This document shows, piece after piece, positions 6,652-16,226 of a stretch of 64,000 nucleotides of DNA (positions are counted from its first letter, which is position 1; the number at the start of each line of letters is the position of its first letter). The notes beneath the pieces were generated by a model. The model saw only the letters and a list, made by a program, of their open reading frames with translations, ran no database searches and had not been told where the DNA came from. The DNA is from Sva-07 sp963715285 (lineage in GTDB: Bacteria; Actinomycetota; Acidimicrobiia; Acidimicrobiales; Ilumatobacteraceae), in the NCBI GenBank assembly GCA_963715285.1, contig CAVQRU010000008.1, positions 34,764-98,763 on the forward strand, written 5' to 3'. A program made the position numbers and the translations under genes.

Positions 6652-8844
6652 ATGACCATCGATACCGACGCTCCCGTCGACGGATCATCGCTTCATGAAG
6701 ATGAAACGTTGATCGATCGACCCCACCACGACGACATGGACACCGACGTCGAGCACCCACCGCTCGCGCGGATGGGGCGATGGGCGCACTCCCATCGCAA
6801 GTTCGTCATCATCGCCTGGGCCGTCCTGGCCATCGGGCTCGGCTTCTTCGCGCCCCGGCTCGAGCACGCCCTCTCGGGCGCGATGTGGGAGGTCAACGGC
6901 AGCGAGTCGCTCGCCGCTCGTGACGTGATCGACGAGCAGTTCGGCGGCCTGTCGTCTCAGTCTGCGGTCGTCGTGATCCAGAGCCAGTCGACGCCGATCG
7001 ACGATCCCGCCTTCCAGCAGGTGATCACCGACGTCAACGCGCTCATCGCCGCCGAGCCCGGATTCGGCCAGCCGATGCCGGCCCAGCCTGGCATGGACGG
7101 GATGACCGTGATGATCCAGGCCGGCGCCGAGGTCGATCCGACCGAGGCCGTTCGGTCGGCCGGCGATCTCGGTGACGAGATCTCCGACCTGTCGGCCGAG
7201 GTCGCCGGTGACGAGATCACGGTCGCACTGACCGGCTCACCCGCGTTCTGGGACGACTTCAACGAGGTCAACCGCGAAGGGATGATGAAGGCCGAGATCC
7301 TCACGTGGCCCGTCACGGCGATCATCCTCGTGATCGCCTTCGGTACGCTCGCCGCCGCCGGGCTCCCGCTGGTGCTCACCGCCGCCGGCCTGCTCGCCTC
7401 GATGGGTGTGCTCTACGGGATCACCCAGATCACCGACCTGTCGATCTGGACGCTCAACTTCGCGATGATGTTCGCCCTCGCACTGGGTATCGACTACGCG
7501 CTCTTCATCGTCACCCGGTATCGAGCGGCGCTCCACGCCCACCCCGAGGATCCGCAACACGCGGCGGGCATCGCCATGGACACCGCCGGCAAGGCCGTGC
7601 TCTTCTCCGGTATCACCGTGCTCATCAGCCTGTCCGCCGTGTTGCTCGTCCCGATCCCGGCATTCCGTTCGATGGCGGCCGGCATGATGCTGTCGGTCAG
7701 CTTCGTGCTCCTCGCGGCCCTCACCCTGCTGCCCGCACTGCTGGGCCCCGGCATCGACAAGTTCGCACTGCCGTGGCACAGCAAGGGCGACCACCACAGC
7801 GAGTTCTTCGCTCGCCTCGCCGACCGGATCCAGGCCCACAAGGTGCTCGTCGCTGCGGCGGCCGTCACGATCCTGCTGGCCCTCGCGCTCCCGCTGCTCG
7901 GTCTCAAGACCGGGATGCCCGGCATCACGGTGCTCCCCGAGGACGAACAGGCCCGCATGGGGTACGACATGATCGCCGACGGCTTCGGCCCGGGTGGACC
8001 CGGCCCGATCCAGGTGATCGTCCCCGCCGACCAGGATCCCCAGGCGGTCGCCGACCAGATGATGGCCACCGAGGGCGTCGTGATGGCCTTCCCGCCCCAG
8101 CCGGGCATGGAGGGCGCACACATCATCCAGGCCGTCGGCGCCTACGACCCGTCGTCGGACGAGGCCCTCGCGCTGATCCCGACGCTGCGGACCGACCTCC
8201 CGGAGGGGGTCCTCGTCGGTGGCCCCGTCGCCGAGAACTACGACCTCGACCAGACGCTCAGCCAGAAGGCGCCGCTCGTGATGGGGGTCGTCCTGGTGCT
8301 GGGCTTCATCCTCCTGATGATCGCTCTACAGGCAGTGATCGTCGCCTTCGTCGGCGTGATCTTCAACCTGCTCTCGGTGGGGGCCGCCTTCGGTGTCGGT
8401 GCCCTCGTGTTCCAGCACGGGATCGGTGCGGGCCTCCTGAGCTTCGACAGCCAGGGGTATCTCACCTCCTGGGCGCCGCTGTTCTTCTTCGCCCTGGTGT
8501 TCGCCATCTCGATGGACTACACGGTGTTCCTGCTCGCTTCGACACGTGAGCACTTCGAACGCTCGGGCGATGCGGCCGAGGCCGTGCGCGGATCGCTCGG
8601 CCACGTCGGACGCCCGATCGTCGCCGCTGCCGGCGTCATGATCGCCGTGTTCTACACCTTCGCCATCGCCGGCACGTTGCCGATGAAGGAGATGGGCCTG
8701 ATCCTCGGCACCGCGGTGCTGCTCGACGCCTTCCTGATCCGGTTGGTGCTCGTCCCGGCAACGCTCTACATCATCGGCAACCGGGCGTGGTGGCTGCCGC
8801 GCTGGATCGACCGGATCCTGCCGAACGTCAAGTTCGCTCACTGA
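6652..8844 (+). CDS. MMPL/RND-family membrane exporter
   Basis: 730 aa with a duplicated layout: one membrane helix at about residue 50, a soluble loop (about 75-215), five helices, then a second helix, loop and five helices. The family motif is visible in the first half as ALALGIDYALFIVTRYR and in the second as FAISMDYTVFLLASTRE, both carrying the Asp-Tyr pair that relays protons. MMPL proteins use the proton-motive force to export lipids or hydrophobic drugs. The upstream ArsR gene suggests ligand-induced expression. A typical RND efflux pump would have adaptor and outer-membrane genes, which are absent here. Confidence 0.93.
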   Translation: MTIDTDAPVDGSSLHEDETLIDRPHHDDMDTDVEHPPLARMGRWAHSHRKFVIIAWAVLAIGLGFFAPRLEHALSGAMWEVNGSESLAARDVIDEQFGGLSSQSAVVVIQSQSTPIDDPAFQQVITDVNALIAAEPGFGQPMPAQPGMDGMTVMIQAGAEVDPTEAVRSAGDLGDEISDLSAEVAGDEITVALTGSPAFWDDFNEVNREGMMKAEILTWPVTAIILVIAFGTLAAAGLPLVLTAAGLLASMGVLYGITQITDLSIWTLNFAMMFALALGIDYALFIVTRYRAALHAHPEDPQHAAGIAMDTAGKAVLFSGITVLISLSAVLLVPIPAFRSMAAGMMLSVSFVLLAALTLLPALLGPGIDKFALPWHSKGDHHSEFFARLADRIQAHKVLVAAAAVTILLALALPLLGLKTGMPGITVLPEDEQARMGYDMIADGFGPGGPGPIQVIVPADQDPQAVADQMMATEGVVMAFPPQPGMEGAHIIQAVGAYDPSSDEALALIPTLRTDLPEGVLVGGPVAENYDLDQTLSQKAPLVMGVVLVLGFILLMIALQAVIVAFVGVIFNLLSVGAAFGVGALVFQHGIGAGLLSFDSQGYLTSWAPLFFFALVFAISMDYTVFLLASTREHFERSGDAAEAVRGSLGHVGRPIVAAAGVMIAVFYTFAIAGTLPMKEMGLILGTAVLLDAFLIRLVLVPATLYIIGNRAWWLPRWIDRILPNVKFAH

Positions 8845-8897
8845 CCGGGGCGAACTCTCAACACGTCGAGGTTCCCTCCAATCGCCTCGGCTGAACC

Positions 8898-8930
8898 GGT
8901 GCGGACGCCCCTCCCCAGGGCGTCCGCACC
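8898..8930. terminator. GC-rich hairpin between converging genes
   Basis: A perfect 13-bp stem (8898-8910 with 8918-8930) has a 7-nt loop. It stands between the MMPL gene and the convergent cyclase gene. There is no T-run, so it may work as a bidirectional or Rho-assisted stop. Confidence 0.6.
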
Positions 8931-8958
8931 GACGCGTCCGGGCGATCCCCGGCACAGC

Positions 8959-8996
8959 GATGAGTGAATCCACCGCATACGGGGGACTCGCTCATC
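8959..8996. repeat. 38-nt palindromic repeat, copy 1
   Basis: The element begins GATGAG and ends CTCATC, with 17-nt arms and the 4-nt loop CATA. Arms differ at only three positions, one of which is a G-T pair. The same 38-nt layout recurs at 28126, 28197 and 59539. Confidence 0.8.
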
Positions 8997-9045
8997 GCCA
9001 AGCTGGTTGTCCGGCGGGGCTGCTCGGGCCGACGTCTGCGATTCG

Positions 9046-11853
9046 TCAGGTGGCTTCGAGAGGAAGATCGAAGTGTCGGAGTTCTGCCTCGTGCGCGACC
9101 GCTTGGAGTTCTCGGGGAGTCATGGCCGCCGCGCGGGCCCGTAGTTCGTGGAGGTGTTCCGGCCCGAGCTGGGCATCGAGCCAGGGATCGAGTTCGACGA
9201 GGGGCCGCGCCAGGAACCATCCGAAGTACTCCTGCGGATACCTCGCCCGGATCGTGGCCGCGGCGTCCGCCTCGCCGAGGGTCCGAAGGATGATCGCGTG
9301 GAGCTGTAGTCCGCCGTGCACGGAGTTTCGATCGGAGTATCGGTGGGACAGGTCGATGAGTTCGTCGGTCAGCCGGATCGCTGCCTCGAGATGGCCCCGC
9401 CGATGTTCGGCCGTGGCGACGAGTTGGAGGGCAGCGAGCCAGTCCGAGGATCCCACGACCCGCATGTCGAGCAATGAGCGAGCCTCTGTCAGCATGAGTT
9501 CGTAGTCGGCCTCGATGTACGCGACGAGCGCCGCACCCCAGTGGGCCTCGGCGCGAAGGACCTCCGACGGGTGTCGACGAGCTTCCTCGATGCGCGTCGT
9601 CCAATCGTCGATGATCTCCTCGTGGCGGCCGGCGAACGCATGGCGCGTGTACATGATGAGCGTGAGGAAGAGGGCACGGGTCGGGTCGAATCCATCTCGT
9701 GTCGCAAGGCGAGACATCGTCCACTCGACGGCGAGATCCTCGTACCCGATCGTGTTCAGGAGAAAGATGACGGGGCGGCAGAGCGAACTCGGAAGGAGGT
9801 CGTAGCCACCGGCCGCGTCGACCGCGCGCCGGGCGATACGTTGGATCTCCTCGTACTCGCCGTTCCGGATGTGATCGATGCCGTGGAGTGTGAGCAGGTG
9901 GGGCAGGTACGCCGACGAGTCGGCGTCGGGCAGCGTCAAGGCCTCGGCCGCCCACCCGTTGATCGGCCAGTCGATCACGTGAAAGACCTCTGAAACGGGA
10001 GCAATCAGTTGAGCGGCGGCATCGACATCACCGACGCTGAGCGCATGCTCGAACGTGCGCCGCACGTTCGGGATCTCGAGGTTGAGGCGGTCGGCGGCGG
10101 ACTTGATCGAGTGTGTTCTCATGTCGTCGACCAGCGTCTGCATCATCCGGACATGGTGAGCATGCAATGAGCGCATCGTCGTGATGGTGTCGCCCGATTC
10201 GTCGAAGCGATCCTCGGCGTAGCTGCGGATCGTCTCCAGGTAGCGATAGCGGCGGACACCGTCGACGTTGTCGACCGTGAGCAACGACTTGTCGGCGAGC
10301 GCGGCGAGCACATCGAGCACCTCGACGTCGGAGCGGCCGTCGAGCACCGCCATGGCGCTGCTCAAATCGAAGCTGGCGGCGAACACCGAGAGCCGCGCGA
10401 AGGCGTCGCGGTCGTCGGCGTCGAGGAGTTCGTAGCTCCAGTCGACGGTCGTGCGCAACGTCCTCTGTCGGTCGCTCGAGCGGCGCCGGCGGCCGCCTGT
10501 GAGCACGTCGAACCGAGCGGTGAGCCGCTCGAGCAGCTCAGTCGGGGTGAGCATCGATATTCGTGCGGCCGCCAACTCGATCGCCAGCGGCAACCCGTCG
10601 ACCCGTCGGCAGATCTCGAGCACGACGCCGAGGTCGTCGGATCCGAACTCGACCGAGTCGTCGCGCGCCCTGACCCGTTCGCAGAACAGTTCGACGGCCG
10701 GAGCGGTGACGTCGTTCGTGCCGAGTCCGGGCACGACGACGATGTGTTCGCCGGCGACGCCGAGCCCTTCGCGACTGGTCGCGAGGATCCGGCAGTTGGG
10801 GGAGACCTGCAGAAGTTGTTCGGCGACTTCTGCGGTGGCTTCGACGACGTGCTCGCAGTTGTCGACGACGATGAGCACGCGCCGGTGCGACACGGCCATC
10901 GCCACGGCATCCATCGTCGGTGACGACAACCGCAGCGCCTGTGAGAACGCGGGGAGAACGTTGTCCTCGCCGGTCACCTTGTCGAGCCCGACGAAGACGG
11001 TGAGATCGAAGCGGTCCGAGATCCGCTCGGCGACCGTGAGCGCCGCGCTGGTCTTGCCGATGCCGCCCGGGCCGAGGAGTGTGACGAGTCGCTCGTCGTG
11101 CATCGCTGCCTCGACGGCGGCGAGAACGTCGTCGCGCCCGACCAGCGCGGTCAGCATCGTCGGCAGTGCCGATGGCTGATGATCGACCCGCAACGGAGGG
11201 TACTGGTCGCGCCCGAACTGAAAGATGCGCTCCGGGCTGGCGAGGCCCTTCAACGCGTGCTCACCGAGATCGGCCACGTCGGCGGTGACACCATCGTCGC
11301 CGATCAACCCGAGCGTCACCGCCGACATGAGGATCTGTCCGCCGTGCCCCGCGTCGGCGATGCGGGCGCAACGGTTGACCGTCGGCCCGTACAAGTCGCC
11401 GTCGCGCTCGATCACCTCGCCGGTGTGGAGCCCGATGCGCACCGGGAGCTCGAGCGCATCTTGCGCCTCGCGGGCAGCATCGAGCGCCTGTGCCGCAGAC
11501 CAGAACACGACACCCATACCGTCGCCGGTGTGCTTGAACACACGCCCACCGTGCGCCTCGATGACGCGTTGGATGGTCCGGTCGTGGTCGGCCAACGCGG
11601 CCTCCATCGAAACCGCATCCTCACGCCACCGCCCCATGGACCCCTCGATGTCGGTGAACAGAATCGTCACGGTCGCCCCCGCCGGCAGACCGGGAACCGG
11701 GACGACAGCGCCTGACTGCCCGCCGAGGTCACCCGGAAGCCACGCCGCCTCATCCTGGCCGCGCCCGAAGGTCGACAGGTCCGGATCGCTGTCCGAGGCC
11801 GCGAGCAGCTCGGCCTCGAGTGCTCGCAGCAGCGAACTCGCGTCGGGCCCCAT
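9046..11853 (-). CDS. Class III adenylate cyclase fused to a STAND-type ATPase and helical repeats
   Basis: 935 aa. A class III cyclase domain (about 58-220) has FTDIEGS with metal-binding Asp68, the second metal Asp111 in KHTGDGMG, and NRCARIAD further on. It is followed by an NTPase of the AfsR/NB-ARC kind with Walker A (LGPGGIGKTS), Walker B (VLIVVDNCEHV) and a winged-helix region (LPLAIELAAAR). About 400 C-terminal residues look like TPR-type helices, and no terminal LuxR DNA-binding domain is evident. This architecture recurs in actinobacterial signalling proteins, where the ATPase part probably gates cAMP production. It is monocistronic and the sensed signal is unknown. Confidence 0.88.
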   Translation of the reverse strand: MGPDASSLLRALEAELLAASDSDPDLSTFGRGQDEAAWLPGDLGGQSGAVVPVPGLPAGATVTILFTDIEGSMGRWREDAVSMEAALADHDRTIQRVIEAHGGRVFKHTGDGMGVVFWSAAQALDAAREAQDALELPVRIGLHTGEVIERDGDLYGPTVNRCARIADAGHGGQILMSAVTLGLIGDDGVTADVADLGEHALKGLASPERIFQFGRDQYPPLRVDHQPSALPTMLTALVGRDDVLAAVEAAMHDERLVTLLGPGGIGKTSAALTVAERISDRFDLTVFVGLDKVTGEDNVLPAFSQALRLSSPTMDAVAMAVSHRRVLIVVDNCEHVVEATAEVAEQLLQVSPNCRILATSREGLGVAGEHIVVVPGLGTNDVTAPAVELFCERVRARDDSVEFGSDDLGVVLEICRRVDGLPLAIELAAARISMLTPTELLERLTARFDVLTGGRRRRSSDRQRTLRTTVDWSYELLDADDRDAFARLSVFAASFDLSSAMAVLDGRSDVEVLDVLAALADKSLLTVDNVDGVRRYRYLETIRSYAEDRFDESGDTITTMRSLHAHHVRMMQTLVDDMRTHSIKSAADRLNLEIPNVRRTFEHALSVGDVDAAAQLIAPVSEVFHVIDWPINGWAAEALTLPDADSSAYLPHLLTLHGIDHIRNGEYEEIQRIARRAVDAAGGYDLLPSSLCRPVIFLLNTIGYEDLAVEWTMSRLATRDGFDPTRALFLTLIMYTRHAFAGRHEEIIDDWTTRIEEARRHPSEVLRAEAHWGAALVAYIEADYELMLTEARSLLDMRVVGSSDWLAALQLVATAEHRRGHLEAAIRLTDELIDLSHRYSDRNSVHGGLQLHAIILRTLGEADAAATIRARYPQEYFGWFLARPLVELDPWLDAQLGPEHLHELRARAAAMTPRELQAVAHEAELRHFDLPLEAT

Positions 11854-11973
11854 GTCGTCACCCTAGGTGACGCAGAACAGACGCCTCGGCGGGGATCCTC
11901 GGTCAACCCTCGAACCGAGCCGCATCGGGTTCGTCAGCGGCGAGTACCCATGGATCTCACCGTCGAGCTGAAC

Positions 11974-12777
11974 TCACCGCCGGGTGACGGCGGCGAACGT
12001 GACCGCAGCGGCCTGCGCGACGTTGAGCGAGTCGACGTCGGGCTCGATCGGGATGCGAACGCGGCGATCAGCGGCGGCGATCACCGCGCGGCTCAGGCCC
12101 GGGCCCTCCGCGCCGAGGCACACTGCCACGCGATCGGGAACGGTGACGCTCCACAGGTCGACCGACCCTGGCGAAGGCGTCATCGCCCAGGTCTCGAAGC
12201 CGGCCTCACCGAGCTGATCGAGCACCGTCGACCACGCCTCGACGCGAGCGATCGGCAACGTCAGGACTTCGCCCATGCTGACGCGCACGGTTCGGCGACT
12301 GTACGGATCCGTGCAGGTGGGATCGATCACGAGTCCATCGATCCCGAAGGCGCGAGCGGCCCGAGCGATCGCACCGAGATTCTCGGCGTCGTTGAGGCCT
12401 TCGAGCACGGCGAGCCGTCTCGTAGTGGCGGTCACGTCGGAGAGCGACGCCGGCGGCCGTCGTGTCGCACTGGCGATCACACCACGGTGCAGGTCGAAGC
12501 CGACCACCTCGGCGATCACGTCGCGGTCGGCGACGTACACCGGCACACCGAGCGCAGCGAGCGCTGCGGTGTTGGCAGCGAAGCGTTCGACGCGCGACGG
12601 AGCAAGCAGCACCGATCGCACGGCATGGCCCGACTCGATCAGTCGGTCGATCGCCACGTACCCCTCGACGATGAACGACTCATCGCCCTCGTAGCGTCGC
12701 CGGTACCCCTGGTCGTTCAGCGAGCGGTAGTCGGCGAGCCGCGGATCGTCGGCTCGCTCGACCGGTGTGGTGGTCAA
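11974..12777 (-). CDS. TrmH/SpoU-family RNA 2'-O-methyltransferase
   Basis: 267 aa. An N-terminal substrate-binding domain (SFIVEGYVAIDRLI) precedes the SPOUT knot domain. Its three motifs are NDAENLGAIARAARAFG, AVCLGAEGPGLS and IPIEPDVDSLNVAQAA, which form the SAM-binding trefoil knot. The family methylates ribose in tRNA or 23S rRNA; the exact target cannot be assigned. The start is TTG, overlapping the stop of the upstream VOC gene as TTGA, which implies translational coupling. Confidence 0.93.
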   Translation of the reverse strand: MTTTPVERADDPRLADYRSLNDQGYRRRYEGDESFIVEGYVAIDRLIESGHAVRSVLLAPSRVERFAANTAALAALGVPVYVADRDVIAEVVGFDLHRGVIASATRRPPASLSDVTATTRRLAVLEGLNDAENLGAIARAARAFGIDGLVIDPTCTDPYSRRTVRVSMGEVLTLPIARVEAWSTVLDQLGEAGFETWAMTPSPGSVDLWSVTVPDRVAVCLGAEGPGLSRAVIAAADRRVRIPIEPDVDSLNVAQAAAVTFAAVTRR

Positions 12778-13214
12778 CGGGCGAACACCTGCGTGTCGTC
12801 GGCGAAGGCCTTGAACTCGAGCGCGTTGCCCGAGGGATCGAGCAGGAACATCGTCGACTGTTCACCGACCTGCCCGGCGAAGCGGGTGTGCGGCTCGATC
12901 ACGAACGGCGTCGCCGCCTCGACCAACCGGGCGGCGAGCGCCGTCCAGTCGTCGGGTGTGAGCAGCACGCCGAAGTGCGGGACCGGGACGTCGTCGCCGT
13001 CGACCGGATTCGACAGGGTCGAGGGTCGGTGGGTCGGGTCGAGGTGGGCGACGAACTGGTGGCCGTACAGGTCGAAGTCGACCCAGGTGTCGCTCGAACG
13101 ACCCTCGGGACAACCGAGCAGCTCGCCGTAGAACGAGCGGGCGGCGGCGAGGTCGTGTACCGGCATCGCCAGGTGGAAGCGGGGTCGATCGTGCCCTGTC
13201 ATGTTCGGTGTCAT
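12774..13214 (-). CDS. VOC-superfamily (glyoxalase-like) protein
   Basis: 146 aa with two beta-alpha-beta-beta-beta modules: FHLAMPVHDLAAARSFYGEL, then FGVLLTPDDWTALAARLVEA and a closing DPSGNALEFKAF. Metal-ligand candidates are the early His and the late Glu. Proteins of this size are usually uncharacterised dioxygenase or lyase homologues. ATG at 13214 lies 2 nt after the stop of the hot-dog gene; a second ATG at 13202 is possible. It is the middle gene of a three-gene minus-strand operon. Confidence 0.85.
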   Translation of the reverse strand: MTPNMTGHDRPRFHLAMPVHDLAAARSFYGELLGCPEGRSSDTWVDFDLYGHQFVAHLDPTHRPSTLSNPVDGDDVPVPHFGVLLTPDDWTALAARLVEAATPFVIEPHTRFAGQVGEQSTMFLLDPSGNALEFKAFADDTQVFAR

Positions 13215-13216
13215 GG

Positions 13217-13654
13217 TCAGTGCGGCAGCACGTAGGTGCCCTGCGCCGTCGCCGTCGGTTTGTCCTCGCGGTCGTCGCACCACACCTGCACCGTGCCCAC
13301 CACGTTGCGTCGGCCCGCGACGTCGAGCGTCGCCCGCGCCCAGAGCACCGACCCCTGCGCCGGGCGCAGGAACCGGATCGACAGCTCCGAGGTGAGCGCC
13401 ATCGGCTCGATCCGGCCGGTGGCTCCGAACACGAGATACCACAGCGCGGCATCGGCGAGGCCGAACTGCGACGGGCCGGAGATGAACGCGCCCGGCCGGA
13501 GCTCCTCGTCGCAGATGTCACGGCGGGCGACCGCCGCGGAGGAAGTCAGCTCGGTGCACGTGTTGTTCGATCCGGGGAACAGTTCGCCGATCATCTCGTT
13601 CACGGCCGCCACATCGGGAACCGAGCCGTACGTCTGTGTGTCGGCGGAGGGCAT
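13217..13654 (-). CDS. PaaI-type hot-dog thioesterase
   Basis: 145 aa, one hot-dog domain. The central helix carries GPSQFGLADAALWYLVFG, with the Asp expected of PaaI-like acyl-CoA thioesterases, and is followed by the strands ALTSELSIRFLRPA and WARATLDVAGRRNVVGTVQVW. It would hydrolyse a small acyl-CoA, perhaps an aromatic one. It is the first gene of the minus-strand operon with the VOC and TrmH genes. Confidence 0.85.
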   Translation of the reverse strand: MPSADTQTYGSVPDVAAVNEMIGELFPGSNNTCTELTSSAAVARRDICDEELRPGAFISGPSQFGLADAALWYLVFGATGRIEPMALTSELSIRFLRPAQGSVLWARATLDVAGRRNVVGTVQVWCDDREDKPTATAQGTYVLPH

Positions 13655-13709
13655 GAGCCGACGCTAGCGAGCTTCGTCCGGCCACCGAAACCGTGGCATC
13701 GTGTCGCCC

Positions 13710-14975
13710 ATGACCGATGCTGGTGCCGGCCGACCCTCTCTCGATCGCGTCGTCGTGGTGGGCGCATCACTCGCAGGACTGCGCGCCGCCGAGACGCTTC
13801 GGCAACACGATGCGGTCGGCTCGGTGATCGTCGTCGGCGACGAACCGCATCGTCCGTACGATCGCCCGCCGCTGTCGAAGAAGTTGCTCTCCGGTGAGTG
13901 GGAGCCCGATCGGATCCATCTCCGTCAGCCCGATGTCTTCGACGACCTCGATGTCGAGTGGCGTCTCGGCGCCGGTGCGATCGCGCTCGACCTCGGCACG
14001 GCAACCGGCCGGCGGACGGTCCAACTCGCGGATGGCTCGACGGTCGGCTTCGACAGCCTGATCATCGCGACGGGCGCCCGCCCCCGGCGACTTCCAGGTC
14101 ACGACGACTTCGACCACGTGCACGAGTTGCGTTCACTCGACGACGCGCTCGCCCTTCGCGCCGAGATCGCGCCCGGCGGCCGACGCGTGGTCGTGATCGG
14201 TGCGGGATTCATCGGGCTCGAGGTGGCTGCCACGGCCAAGACACTCGGCAACGACGTGGTGGTGCTCGAGGGCGCGTCGGCGCCGTTGATCCGTGGGCTC
14301 GGCGTCGCGATGGGCGAAGCGATCGCCGGACTGCATCGGGCCCACGGTGTCGACGTCCGCTGCGACGTGCGCATCGATGCCTTGACCCACGACGGTGTCC
14401 GCCTCGCCGACGGTGAGCTGGTGCCGGCCGAGGTGGTGGTGGTCGGCATCGGGGTCGCACCGGTGACCGACTGGCTCGACGGGAGCGGGCTCGAGATCCG
14501 CGATGGCGTGGTGTGCAACGCGGCGCTCAACGCCCTCGGGGTCGGTGGCGACCTGGTTCCGGGCGTGTTCGCGGCCGGCGACGTCGCCCGGTGGCCGAAC
14601 GGGTTGTTCGGCGAGGAGATGCGCGTCGAGCACTGGACCAACGCCGCCGAGCAGGGGGCACATGCTGCGACCAACCTCGTCCGTCTCGCTGCGGGAGAGG
14701 ACGCCGAACCGTATGCGCCGCTCCCGTTCTTCTGGAGCGACCAGTTCGAGCATCGCATCCAGTTCCTCGGACGGGCCTCGGCCGATGACGACGTCCAGGT
14801 CGTCGCCGGATCGGTCGACGACGGGAAGTTCCTCACACTCTTCGGCCGCGACGGCCGACTGCACGGCGCGCTCGGCGTGAACGCTCCACGGTGGGTGATG
14901 CCCACACGAAAGCTGTTCATGGAACACGCGACCTGGGAGGAGGCCCTCACGGCCGGGCGCGCGCTCGGTGCGTAG
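13710..14975 (+). CDS. FAD-dependent ferredoxin reductase-like oxidoreductase
   Basis: 421 aa from ATG 13710 (a GTG at 13701 is also in frame). An N-terminal FAD Rossmann motif (VVVGASLAGLRAAE) is followed by the NAD-binding motif VVVIGAGFIGLEVAA (about 150-170), the FAD motif GVFAAGDVARW and a reductase C-terminal domain ending near the alpha-helical PTRKLFMEHA. This is the family that passes electrons from NADH to ferredoxins serving P450s or Rieske oxygenases. No ferredoxin or P450 adjoins it, so its partner is elsewhere. It is followed by the aminotransferase gene with a 9-bp gap. Confidence 0.92.
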   Translation: MTDAGAGRPSLDRVVVVGASLAGLRAAETLRQHDAVGSVIVVGDEPHRPYDRPPLSKKLLSGEWEPDRIHLRQPDVFDDLDVEWRLGAGAIALDLGTATGRRTVQLADGSTVGFDSLIIATGARPRRLPGHDDFDHVHELRSLDDALALRAEIAPGGRRVVVIGAGFIGLEVAATAKTLGNDVVVLEGASAPLIRGLGVAMGEAIAGLHRAHGVDVRCDVRIDALTHDGVRLADGELVPAEVVVVGIGVAPVTDWLDGSGLEIRDGVVCNAALNALGVGGDLVPGVFAAGDVARWPNGLFGEEMRVEHWTNAAEQGAHAATNLVRLAAGEDAEPYAPLPFFWSDQFEHRIQFLGRASADDDVQVVAGSVDDGKFLTLFGRDGRLHGALGVNAPRWVMPTRKLFMEHATWEEALTAGRALGA

Positions 14976-14984
14976 GCTCGGCAC

Positions 14985-16223
14985 ATGACCGGGGCCTCAC
15001 ACATCTCCAACGTCTGGGCGAAGACCACCGATCTCCAGGTGGTGAGCGGTCATGGCTGTCGGGTCGTCGACGTGAACGGCATCGAGTACCTCGACTTCAC
15101 CGCCGGCATCGCCGCTGCGTCGACCGGTCACTCGCACCCGAGCGTCGTGAGGGCGATCAGCGAGCAGGCCGGCCGGTTCATCCACGCCCAGCAGAACGTC
15201 TACACGCACGATCTGCTCGAGCCGCTCGGAGCCCGACTCGCCGAGATCACCCCGGCCTCGATCGAGACGTTCTTCTTCGGCAACTCGAGTGACGAGATCG
15301 TCGAGATCGCCGTCAAGGTGGCCAAGCATGCAACCGGCCGTCACTCGGTCGTCGTGCTCGACGGCGCCTTCCACGGTCGCACCAATCTCACGATGGCGAT
15401 GTCGACCTCGCGGTCGATCGACCGGGCCGGCTACGGACCGTTTCCGCCCGGGGTGTTCGTCGCACCGTTCCCCGACCCGCACGCGTCCGATCAAGAGGCG
15501 GAGATCACCGGGGCGCTCCGAGGACTCGACCGGATCTTCCAGACGCAGGTCGTCCCGTCGGAGGTGGCCGCGATCGTGGTCGAGCCCGTGATCAGCGAGC
15601 GGGGGTACATTCCGACGCCCGCAGGATTCATCAGTGGTCTGGCGGAGCGGTGCCGTGAGCACGGGATCCTGTTCGTGGCCGACGAGGTCCAGAGCGGCTT
15701 CGGGCGGACCGGCAAGATGTTCGCGATCGAAGCCCACCACGTCGAACCCGACATGTTGATCATGGCCAAGGGCATCGCCTCCGGGTTCCCGTTCGCGGCG
15801 CTCGGCATGCGCCGGTCGATCGACGACTCCTGGCGCGTCGGGAGTCAGGGCGGCTCGTCCAACGGCAACCCGATCGGCTGTGCGGCGGCCCTCGCCACGA
15901 TCGACGTCCTCACCGAACCAGGGTTCCTGGACAACGTGCACGCACGGGGAAACCAGCTGATCGATGCGCTCCGCGAGATGCAGCAACTCGACGAGTCGCT
16001 GCGGTACGTCCGCGGTCGCGGTCTCATGGTCGCCACCGAGTTCGATTCGGAGCAGCGGGCCCGCGACATCGTCGAGTACTGCCTGAGCGAGCGTCGCGTG
16101 ATCCTGATGACGGCGGGGACCCGCAACCGCACGATCAGGTGGATGCCGCCGCTCGTGGTCACCTCGAAGGAGATCGACGAGGCGGTGCAGGCGTTCGGAG
16201 CCGCGATCCGCGCGACGGGCTGA
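14985..16223 (+). CDS. Class III PLP-dependent aminotransferase (GABA-aminotransferase-like)
   Basis: 412 aa, full length. Landmarks are the cofactor loop NSSDEIVEIAVKVAKHATG, the Asp of FVADEVQSGFGRTG and the PLP lysine in IMAKGIASGFPF. The class transfers an omega-amino group, for example from GABA, ornithine or beta-alanine, to a keto acid. The order reductase-aminotransferase-MarR with minimal gaps suggests one operon, perhaps for catabolism of an amine or amino acid. The precise substrate is not determinable. Confidence 0.93.
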   Translation: MTGASHISNVWAKTTDLQVVSGHGCRVVDVNGIEYLDFTAGIAAASTGHSHPSVVRAISEQAGRFIHAQQNVYTHDLLEPLGARLAEITPASIETFFFGNSSDEIVEIAVKVAKHATGRHSVVVLDGAFHGRTNLTMAMSTSRSIDRAGYGPFPPGVFVAPFPDPHASDQEAEITGALRGLDRIFQTQVVPSEVAAIVVEPVISERGYIPTPAGFISGLAERCREHGILFVADEVQSGFGRTGKMFAIEAHHVEPDMLIMAKGIASGFPFAALGMRRSIDDSWRVGSQGGSSNGNPIGCAAALATIDVLTEPGFLDNVHARGNQLIDALREMQQLDESLRYVRGRGLMVATEFDSEQRARDIVEYCLSERRVILMTAGTRNRTIRWMPPLVVTSKEIDEAVQAFGAAIRATG

Positions 16224-16226
16224 GCC

